Shown here one piece after another: positions 45,700 through 51,886 of a stretch of DNA of 51,886 nt (position 1 is its first letter; every line of letters starts with the position of its first letter). Location: assembly GCA_013003555.1 (NCBI GenBank), contig JABDIV010000057.1, positions 1-51,886 on the forward strand, written 5' to 3'. The DNA comes from Flavobacteriaceae bacterium. Lineage in GTDB: Bacteria > Bacteroidota > Bacteroidia > Flavobacteriales > Flavobacteriaceae. The notes under the pieces are model-generated. The model was given only the letters and a program-made list of their open reading frames with translations, was not told where the DNA came from and ran no database searches. The position numbers and the translations under genes are program-made.

Positions 45700-47811
45700 T
45701 TATTTTTCAATTAACTTCAATGCTTCTAGAGCTTGTTTTACCGGAAGTTTGCAGGCCTTATTTACACAGACATAAATAAAGGTTTCACCATCAACGTAAC
45801 GATTTTTTAACAAGGGTAAATCATTTGGAGAATCGCTTCCTATCAATAGAATATTGGGTAAATAATTTCTGTTGAGCTCATTAACTTGTTTGTGCATTTC
45901 ATCACCTACAATGGCAACCTCATAGTAATTATTGGTGTAATTCAGCATAAGGTCTAACCAATTTGAAAAGGCTGACGGATATTGTTTTAACTCTGGAAAA
46001 ACATTGTTAAGCATGCTCGTAGCGGTCTTATGATATTGTTCATTATCAAAATAATGAGATAGCTTAAATAGATTTTTAGCCATGATCGAATTACTGGCCG
46101 GAATCACATTATCACGATATTCGACATTTCTCGTCACCAGGGCACTATCCTCATCCGAAGTAAAATAAAACATGCTGTTGGCATCATCAAAGAAATGGTC
46201 AAAAGCATAATTAGTCAAATTTCGAGACGCATTAAGCCATTTTTGATCGAAGGTAACTTCATATAATGACAGGAAAGCATCTATCGTTGTTGCGTAATCT
46301 TCTAGATACCCGTTTATGGAACTTATACCATCTTTATAATTATGATTGAGCCCGCCGTCCGGTCGGAGTTGTTTAGTAAAAATGAAAGAAGCAGTTTTCA
46401 GCGCGGCATTTAAATAATCCTCCGAGTTAAAAACACGGTATGCATCGACATAGCCTTTAAGCATAAGTGCATTCCAGGATGTGAGTGCTTTGTCATCCAG
46501 GCGTGGTCTGTCGCGCTTTTCACGAATTTCCAATAATTTGGTTTTCCAAGATTTTAGTTTTGATTGAAGTTCGTCATTAGTCAATTCATATTTTCTGATA
46601 AAGTGTGCATCATTATCCTGTCGGATAAACACATACTCGCCATTTTCCCAGAGACCGAAAGAATTGACATTAAAATAATCGGCGAACATTTCATAATCCG
46701 ATTTCAACACTTGCGTCAATTGGTCTTTAGTCCACACATAATAGGCGCCTTCCTTCAAATCACCTTCTTCATTCAGGCTATCGGCATCAAGGGAGGAATA
46801 AAATGAGCCATCAGAATCAGTTAGTTCCCGTTTTACAAATTCCAGGGTTTCCTCAACAACCTGTTTAAAGAGAGGCTTTTTAAACACGAGATATGCATCG
46901 CTATAAAGGCTTACCAATTGCGCATTGTCGTAGAGCATTTTTTCAAAATGCGGAATGTGCCATTTGCTGTCAACTGAATACCTTGAAAAACCACCTCCTA
47001 CTTGATCGTATACACCGCCATAGGCCATTTTTGTAAGAGTTAAATCAACGTATTCCAATAATTCTATGTCCTCGGTTTGAAATGCAGTCCTGAGGAAAAA
47101 ATGGATATTATTCGGCATCATAAACTTAGGTGCTCGTTTAATACCACCAAAGTTCCGATCAAAGCGTTGCGACCATGTATTGATAATTTCTTCAATCGTG
47201 TTAATATCGAAATCAGGTATATCGGTATTCAGGCTTACGACATCAAGGCCTTTAATGCCTTCTTCGAGTTTATCGGCATAATCAATAAGACGTGATGGAT
47301 TATCCTCATAAGCCTTCGTAATCTGTTCAAGTGCTCGCACCCAATGTTCCTTTTTAAAATAAGTACCGCCCCATACAGGTCGTCCATCTGGAAGGGCCAC
47401 GACATTTAAAGGCCATCCGCCGCTTCCGGTCATCAATTGAACCGCATTCATGTAAACCTGGTCCACATCAGGCCGTTCTTCACGATCTACCTTTATGTTT
47501 ATGAAATTGTCATTCATAACCTGGGCCACAAGGGTATCTTCAAAGCTCTCTCGTTCCATAACGTGACACCAATGACATGAAGCATATCCAATGCTGATTA
47601 GCATTAATTTATTTTGAGACCTGGCCTCTTCCAGGGTTGCGTCTTTCCAGGCTTTCCAGTTTACCGGGTTGTGGGCATGCTGAAGGAGATACGGACTGGT
47701 TTCATCGATCAGATCATTGGTGTATTGATGGCTCATATCATCGCGGGTTTGACTTTTACAGCCAATCAAAACAAAGAGAAGTGCAAAATATGTGATCGGC
47801 TTTCTAATCAT
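45700..47811 (-). CDS. YyaL-like thioredoxin-domain (DUF255) lipoprotein
   Basis: From the ATG at 47811 the product is 703 residues. It begins with a lipoprotein signal (ITYFALLFVLIGC, lipobox Cys 18), then the thioredoxin-like DUF255 domain with CHWCHVMERESFED (Cys79 and Cys82), and then a long (alpha/alpha)-type region (RSQNKLM up to the C-terminus) with FDRNFGGIKRAPKFMMPNNI and WHIPHFEKMLYDNAQL. The family is related to spermatogenesis-associated SSP411/YyaL and its reaction is not established. The TTG at 47820 is inside the promoter element and is rejected as start. It heads the YyaL-DUF1304-MscS operon. Confidence 0.9.
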   Translation of the reverse strand: MIRKPITYFALLFVLIGCKSQTRDDMSHQYTNDLIDETSPYLLQHAHNPVNWKAWKDATLEEARSQNKLMLISIGYASCHWCHVMERESFEDTLVAQVMNDNFINIKVDREERPDVDQVYMNAVQLMTGSGGWPLNVVALPDGRPVWGGTYFKKEHWVRALEQITKAYEDNPSRLIDYADKLEEGIKGLDVVSLNTDIPDFDINTIEEIINTWSQRFDRNFGGIKRAPKFMMPNNIHFFLRTAFQTEDIELLEYVDLTLTKMAYGGVYDQVGGGFSRYSVDSKWHIPHFEKMLYDNAQLVSLYSDAYLVFKKPLFKQVVEETLEFVKRELTDSDGSFYSSLDADSLNEEGDLKEGAYYVWTKDQLTQVLKSDYEMFADYFNVNSFGLWENGEYVFIRQDNDAHFIRKYELTNDELQSKLKSWKTKLLEIREKRDRPRLDDKALTSWNALMLKGYVDAYRVFNSEDYLNAALKTASFIFTKQLRPDGGLNHNYKDGISSINGYLEDYATTIDAFLSLYEVTFDQKWLNASRNLTNYAFDHFFDDANSMFYFTSDEDSALVTRNVEYRDNVIPASNSIMAKNLFKLSHYFDNEQYHKTATSMLNNVFPELKQYPSAFSNWLDLMLNYTNNYYEVAIVGDEMHKQVNELNRNYLPNILLIGSDSPNDLPLLKNRYVDGETFIYVCVNKACKLPVKQALEALKLIEK

Positions 47812-47817
47812 GGAATT

Positions 47818-47825
47818 CAAAATTA
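47818..47825 (-). promoter_or_regulatory. -7 element of the YyaL-DUF1304-MscS operon
   Basis: TAATTTTG on the minus strand matches TAnnTTTG. Six bases separate it from the ATG at 47811, so the transcript would be leaderless or nearly so. Confidence 0.55.
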
Positions 47826-47840
47826 CGAAAATGCCAATAA

Positions 47841-47878
47841 AAAAAGCGTTTATTCACAATTTTGAATAAACGCTTTTT
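47841..47878 (-). terminator. Terminator of dodecin
   Basis: A perfect 16-base stem AAAAAGCGTTTATTCA (47841-47856) and TGAATAAACGCTTTTT (47863-47878) with a six-base loop. On the minus strand it lies 19 bases after the dodecin stop and is followed by more T, and it insulates the YyaL-like promoter. Confidence 0.9.
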
Positions 47879-47897
47879 AGAAAATTTTCAGCCGTGA

Positions 47898-48098
47898 TTA
47901 TCTTACTTCGAAGGTGATTTTTACATTCACTCTGAATTCATCAACTTCACCATCCTTAACAACGGCACTCTGATCCTGTACATATACAGAACGAATATTT
48001 TTAATGGTTTTAGATGCGTTTACCACAGCTTTTTTTGTGGCGTCTTCCCAGCTGTCTTTCGAATTGGAAAGTACTTCGATTACTTTTAATATTGCCAT
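47898..48098 (-). CDS. Dodecin family protein
   Basis: The 66-residue protein MAILKVIEVLSNSKDSWEDA and on, with Trp17 in the flavin-stacking position of bacterial dodecins and the closing strand VDEFRVNVKITFEVR, is a typical dodecin. It forms hollow dodecamers that store riboflavin-type flavins or FMN. The ATG at 48098 gives the family length; the longer open frame to 48149 adds 17 residues that are not dodecin-like. It has its own promoter and terminator. Confidence 0.92.
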   Translation of the reverse strand: MAILKVIEVLSNSKDSWEDATKKAVVNASKTIKNIRSVYVQDQSAVVKDGEVDEFRVNVKITFEVR

Positions 48099-48136
48099 AG
48101 TCGTAATATTATTAAGGTTAAAATTTGTTTGAATTA

Positions 48137-48144
48137 CAAAGATA
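48137..48144 (-). promoter_or_regulatory. -7 element of dodecin
   Basis: TATCTTTG on the minus strand is an exact TAnnTTTG match, 38 bases before the dodecin ATG, in the short gap after the Nfu stop. Confidence 0.6.
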
Positions 48145-48160
48145 GCCATTATAGGCCACT

Positions 48161-49060
48161 TTATCCATTAATCGCCTCAACACTTTCTACCTTGCCCTGA
48201 AGCATTTCTTTTAGCATACTTTCAATGCCATTCTTAAGGGTGAATGTTGAAGATGGACAACCACTACAAGCGCCCTGAAGAATAACCCTGACCAATTTAG
48301 TATCGGGATTATAAGATTCAAATTGAATATGACCACCATCACTTGCTACAGCAGGTTTTACATATTCATCGAGAATATGTACGATCTGCTTTGAGATATC
48401 ATCTAAAGATTCAAATTTTAGTTGATCCTTGACATGCTCTTCTTTTTCCCTGACACTGGCATTTTCGGTTAATACATTTTTCCCGTCTTCGAGGAATTGT
48501 CTGATAAATTCCCGGAGTTCCATGGTGATATCACTCCATTCAGCGATATCAAATTTTGTCACAGAAACGTAGTTCTCATCGATGAATACACTTTTTACAA
48601 ATGGAAAATGAAACAATTCGGTTGCCAGGGGCGAGGGTTTAGATTCTTCAATACTTGAAAACTCAACGAGTGAATTAACGAGTCGTTTATTTGATACAAA
48701 TTTCAACACCGCAGGATTTGGAGTGCTTTCGGCATAAACTGTAATTGGTATTTTTTTTGAATGCAATTCATTAACAGCCACACCACCATTATTCAGATAG
48801 TTTTCTATCTGTTCTGAAACGGCTTCCTGAACATCCGGCCATTCAACAATGTCGAATCGTTCTATGGCCACAAAGTTACCCGTGATATAAATGGTTTTAA
48901 CAAAAGGAAGGTGAAATAATTCCTGAGCTAAAGGCGATTCATTGGCTTCATCGATATTGGCAAATTCATAACTCTTATGATTGGTGATGAAGGTGTCGCT
49001 TTCAAATTTTAGAATCCTTGAATTACTCGTGGGTTTTATGGTAATCGTGTATTTTGGCAT
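48161..49060 (-). CDS. NifU-like Fe-S scaffold (Nfu) with duplicated N-terminal domain
   Basis: From ATG at 49060 the 299-residue protein has two tandem Nfu_N-type domains followed by the NifU C-terminal domain. The duplicates align along their length: ILKFESDTFITNH and VLKFVSNKRLVNS, SPLAQELFHLPFVKTIYITG and SPLATELFHFPFVKSVFIDE, FDIVEWPDV and FDIAEWSDI. Only the second has the canonical ESTPNPAVLKF start. The C-terminal domain keeps the cluster ligands in GACSGCPSSTF (Cys265 and Cys268). Nfu proteins receive [4Fe-4S] clusters and hand them to client enzymes. TTG at 49078 lies in the promoter and is rejected. Confidence 0.93.
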   Translation of the reverse strand: MPKYTITIKPTSNSRILKFESDTFITNHKSYEFANIDEANESPLAQELFHLPFVKTIYITGNFVAIERFDIVEWPDVQEAVSEQIENYLNNGGVAVNELHSKKIPITVYAESTPNPAVLKFVSNKRLVNSLVEFSSIEESKPSPLATELFHFPFVKSVFIDENYVSVTKFDIAEWSDITMELREFIRQFLEDGKNVLTENASVREKEEHVKDQLKFESLDDISKQIVHILDEYVKPAVASDGGHIQFESYNPDTKLVRVILQGACSGCPSSTFTLKNGIESMLKEMLQGKVESVEAING

Positions 49061-49075
49061 AACAACTATTTTTTG

Positions 49076-49083
49076 CAAAAATA
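49076..49083 (-). promoter_or_regulatory. -7 element of the Nfu gene
   Basis: TATTTTTG on the minus strand, an exact TAnnTTTG match, 15 bases before the ATG at 49060. It is divergent from the promoter at 49108-49115. Confidence 0.55.
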
Positions 49084-49107
49084 CAAAAAGAAATGATGGT
49101 TAAATCA

Positions 49108-49115
49108 TATATTTG
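49108..49115 (+). promoter_or_regulatory. -7 element of the choice-of-anchor L gene
   Basis: TATATTTG matches TAnnTTTG exactly, 22 bases before the GTG at 49138. No clear -33 TTG. Confidence 0.5.
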
Positions 49116-49137
49116 AGTCTACTGTTAATCCAATATC

Positions 49138-51886
49138 GTGAGAAAAGTACTACTTTTTTTATCCCTCATAAGTGCTCTTTGCTCTTCATTTTCTCAGAAT
49201 GTTACAGTCGATGAGACAACTTATACGGTTGAACAATTGGTGACAGATGTGCTGATTAATAGTCCATGTGCCAATGTTTCCAACGTTACCTGGTCAACGG
49301 GTACAGATTTTGGCTCGGTCAACGGGATTGCATTTTTTGAAGAACCGGCCGGAGCTTTTCCTTTTAACCAGGGATTGGTTATGTCGGCGGGATCAGTGAC
49401 TTTGGCCAACGGACCAAACCTGGCATTTAACCAAAGTCTGGGTGCAGCGTGGCCGGGAGACCCGGAATTAAGCGTACTCGCCGGTGCCGCAACCAATAAT
49501 GCATCAATTATTGAATTTGATTTTGTGCCTGTTGCTACCGAAGTGAGCTTTCGATTCCTAATGGCTTCGGAAGAATACAGTCCACCAGGTGACGGTGCAA
49601 TTGACTATGAATGTAATTATTCGGATGTATTCGCATTTTTTCTAACCGATGAAGGCGGTGCGACCGAAAATCTTGCTGTTTTACCAGATACAAACACTCC
49701 GATATTAGTCACTACGGTTCATCCCGACAACGGAGCAAGTTGCGGAGGAGCAAATCCTCAGTTCTTTTCACAATATGTTCCTCTTGGGTTACCGCCCACG
49801 GGATATGATGGCTATACACGTTCGTTTACGGCTTTGGCAACGGTTAATCCAGGTGAAACCTATCATATTAAACTCGCCATTGCAGATGCCGTTGATTCAA
49901 TTGTGCATTCCGCAGTTTTTCTGGAAGCAGGGAGCTTTAACCTTGGGTTAGATCTTGGAGAAGATTTGTTGATTGCCACAGGTAATGCGAAGTGCGAAGG
50001 AAGTGTTGTTACACTAAATACCGGTTCGCCGGGGGCAACCCATACCTGGTATAAAGATGGTGTGGCACTTTTAGCGGAAACCGATTCTACTTTAGATGTT
50101 ACCGACCCGGGTGAATACAGCGTTGAGGTCGTATTTTCGGCTGAATGCCAAAGTTCAGATTCGATTATAATCGAGTTTGTCCCGACTCCAATGGCAAATC
50201 CGGCCCTTGATCTTATTAAGTGCGATGGTCAATTCAATCTCACATTGAATGACCCGGTAATACTAGGAAGTCAGGACCCGGCCGATGTCCTTATCACATA
50301 TCATGAAACCCAGGTCCTGGCCGACACGAATATCAGTCCATTAGCAAGTCCATATTCTAGTATTTCCAATCCTCAAACCATATATGCTCGAATAGAAAGT
50401 ACAGCTAACAGTAATTGTTTTGTTACGACTACCTTCGAATTATCTGTCGATGATATGACTTTTTCCAGTCCTATTGCCGATATGATTGAATGCGACCCTG
50501 ATAGTAATGGGCAGTTGGCTTTTATACTGACCGATAATGATACCGCCGTAGCTACAAGTACCGGTTATACTCCGGGAGATGTAACAATAACATATCACAG
50601 TTCACAGGCAGATGCCGATACCGGGGCTAATGCACTGATAAGTCCGTATACCAATTTATCAAATCCGCAGACCATTTATATTAGGGTCGTCGATAATGCC
50701 AGTCCGAGCTGTTCGGCGACATCAAGCTTTGATTTAATCGTGAACGACAGCCCGGAGGTTCAGAATATCACATTGGAACAGTGCGATGAGGATGGTGTTC
50801 CGGATGGGTTGACCGAATATAATTTATCCCAGGTGGTTCCTGATATTTTGGTTAATGGAAATCCTACCGGGCTAACTATTTCCTATCATTTGTCGCTGGC
50901 CGATGCAAATACCGGAACAAATGCTCAAACACCCTCTCCATTTAATAATACAGTGAATCCGCAGATTATATATGTGCGTGTTGAAAATGATAATACAGCT
51001 TGCTATAGTATTGCCGAAGTGACCCTGGATGTAACAGCAACTGACGTAGGTGATGTGAATCTTGAAGTCTGTGATGATGATTACGATGGTTATGTAGAAT
51101 TCACCTTAAGTGATGCCGATCCCATCATATTGGCAACATTACCACCTGGCTTAACAGTAGCCTACTATGAGACGGCCGACGATGCTCAGTTGGAGACCAA
51201 TCAACTGCCGAATCTATATACGAATACTATAGCCACACTTCAAACCGTTTATATACGAGTGGAAGATGCCAATAATTGTTATGGTATTGCAAATATGGAC
51301 CTCGTTGTAAATCCTATACCCGATAATAATACGGTAGCCAATCAGGCTTTCTGTAGCGACAACACAGATGTTGGCAGTATCGATCTGTCGGTTTTTGATG
51401 CTGAAGTAATCGGTTCGCAGAATCCCGCCGATTTAACAATCAGTTATCATGAGACGCAAGCCGATGCCGATGCAAATACCAATGCTTTAGTGAGCCCATA
51501 TAATAATATATCGAATCCTCAAACGATATATGTACGTATTGAGAATATCATTACAGCTTGTTCAATGACTCTCATCAATTTTGAAATCGCGATCAATCCA
51601 AATCCGACTTTAACTGAGCCCACACCATTGGAGGTTTGTGACGACAGTGTTATTGATGGTTTCACGGCTATTGATTTGACCATAAAAAACGATGAGATTA
51701 CGGGTAGCAATCCTGATTATGCCGTGACTTATTACGAGACACAGGCTGATGCCGATGCTGGGATCAATCAACTGGCTGTTCCCTATACCAATACAAGCAA
51801 CCCCCAGACGATTTACGCCCGGGGCGAAGACATTAATACAGGTTGTTATTCGACCGTAGCCTTAGATCTGGAAGTAGAGCAGGCGC
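49138..51886 (+). CDS. Choice-of-anchor L domain surface protein with tandem repeats (3' end outside window)
   Basis: The frame from GTG at 49138 is open to the end of the window, 916 codons. It starts with a signal peptide (KVLLFLSLISALCSSFSQ). Residues about 20-275 match the choice-of-anchor L domain of Bacteroidetes surface proteins: LVTDVLINSPCANVSNVTWS, FPFNQGLVMSAGSV, RFLMASEEY, and Cys pairs. An Ig-like unit follows (about 280-345; THTWYKDGVALLAETDSTL), then six repeats of about 90-97 residues. Such proteins usually end in a gliding-motility-associated CHU_C-type sorting domain for type IX secretion; this would lie beyond the window. GTG is the only start that keeps the signal peptide, because TAA at 49126 closes the frame upstream. 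Confidence 0.88.
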   Translation, partial: MRKVLLFLSLISALCSSFSQNVTVDETTYTVEQLVTDVLINSPCANVSNVTWSTGTDFGSVNGIAFFEEPAGAFPFNQGLVMSAGSVTLANGPNLAFNQSLGAAWPGDPELSVLAGAATNNASIIEFDFVPVATEVSFRFLMASEEYSPPGDGAIDYECNYSDVFAFFLTDEGGATENLAVLPDTNTPILVTTVHPDNGASCGGANPQFFSQYVPLGLPPTGYDGYTRSFTALATVNPGETYHIKLAIADAVDSIVHSAVFLEAGSFNLGLDLGEDLLIATGNAKCEGSVVTLNTGSPGATHTWYKDGVALLAETDSTLDVTDPGEYSVEVVFSAECQSSDSIIIEFVPTPMANPALDLIKCDGQFNLTLNDPVILGSQDPADVLITYHETQVLADTNISPLASPYSSISNPQTIYARIESTANSNCFVTTTFELSVDDMTFSSPIADMIECDPDSNGQLAFILTDNDTAVATSTGYTPGDVTITYHSSQADADTGANALISPYTNLSNPQTIYIRVVDNASPSCSATSSFDLIVNDSPEVQNITLEQCDEDGVPDGLTEYNLSQVVPDILVNGNPTGLTISYHLSLADANTGTNAQTPSPFNNTVNPQIIYVRVENDNTACYSIAEVTLDVTATDVGDVNLEVCDDDYDGYVEFTLSDADPIILATLPPGLTVAYYETADDAQLETNQLPNLYTNTIATLQTVYIRVEDANNCYGIANMDLVVNPIPDNNTVANQAFCSDNTDVGSIDLSVFDAEVIGSQNPADLTISYHETQADADANTNALVSPYNNISNPQTIYVRIENIITACSMTLINFEIAINPNPTLTEPTPLEVCDDSVIDGFTAIDLTIKNDEITGSNPDYAVTYYETQADADAGINQLAVPYTNTSNPQTIYARGEDINTGCYSTVALDLEVEQA
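50221..51886 (+). repeat. Coding repeats of 270-291 bases in the surface protein
   Basis: Counting from the first Cys codon, units begin at about 50221, 50491, 50782, 51070, 51352 and 51637 (spacings 270, 291, 288, 282, 285 bases). Each has an opening Cys in a xxCDxD-type segment, then TITYHETQADADA, SPYxNxSNPQTIYxRxE and a closing Cys before the next linker. The DNA identity is highest over the YHETQADAD and SNPQTIY codons. The array continues past the window. Confidence 0.85.

Noticed and set aside
48099..48149. N-terminal extension of dodecin by 17 residues
   Set aside because: It would overlap the promoter element at 48137-48144 and exceeds the usual 65-70 residues of the family.
50221..51886. 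Repeats as a CRISPR array
   Set aside because: The units are 270-291 bases long, coding and degenerate, without short identical repeats and unique spacers.
1..51886. Mobile elements, prophage, tRNA and rRNA genes
   Set aside because: No transposase, integrase, terminal repeats, tRNA-like cloverleaf or rRNA segments were recognised; gene order and composition look uniform.

Overview
The window is chromosomal DNA from a member of the Bacteroidetes, most likely a marine, gliding-type Flavobacteriaceae. The evidence is the gene content (alternative complex III, a SprA-type type IX secretion translocon, a RemB-like outer-membrane protein, a choice-of-anchor L surface protein) and repeated matches to the Bacteroidetes promoter element TAnnTTTG. 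I see no tRNA, rRNA, CRISPR array, insertion sequence or prophage. This is core genome with good gene density on both strands.

Layout. 1-3700: the end of nusA, infB, and a convergent SPOR-domain gene. 3811-15571: one long respiratory operon, actABCDEF (alternative complex III) followed by coxB and coxA of an aa3-type oxidase, closed by a strong terminator. 15576-28604: ruvB-queG, maeB, then ruvA-sprA-gcvH-VanZ-like; sprA, 7.2 kb long, is the largest gene here. 28653-31869: tonB, a possible 41-residue ORF, and a RemB-like outer-membrane protein that carries its own TonB-C-like domain. 31927-32805: a secreted metallo-beta-lactamase-fold hydrolase. 32890-38085: the second cytochrome oxidase cluster: heme O synthase, two subunit III genes, subunit IV, a cysteine-free SCO-like protein, a catalytic SCO protein, a DUF420 protein and a 72-residue CAMC protein. 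38185-44507: an ABC-type tripartite efflux operon (ATPase, two different permeases, adaptor, TolC-like) ending in tsaB. 44504-49060 (minus strand): a YyaL-like thioredoxin-domain lipoprotein, a DUF1304 protein and an MscS channel in one operon, then dodecin and an Nfu-type Fe-S scaffold as separate units. 49108-51886: a surface protein running off the window, with a choice-of-anchor L domain and at least six repeats of about 95 residues.

How the genes work together. The act-cox operon and the ctaB-coxC-SCO cluster, 17 kb apart, supply most of a quinol-to-oxygen electron chain: ActA-F takes electrons from menaquinol, the c hemes pass them on, CoxAB with the two CoxC-like subunits and CoxD reduce oxygen, and the SCO, DUF420 and small CxxC proteins are likely copper and heme maturation factors. 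SprA is the type IX secretion outer-membrane channel, and the repeat protein at the right end is a plausible cargo. TonB and the RemB-like protein are adjacent and share a domain, which suggests a functional link at the envelope.

The most interesting points are the TonB-C-like domain on the RemB-like protein, the undescribed members of the oxidase maturation cassette, a helix-hairpin-helix tail on ActC, several promoters so close to ATG that the transcripts would be leaderless, and a cluster of non-ATG starts at tightly coupled gene junctions. I found no obviously new defence or mobile system.
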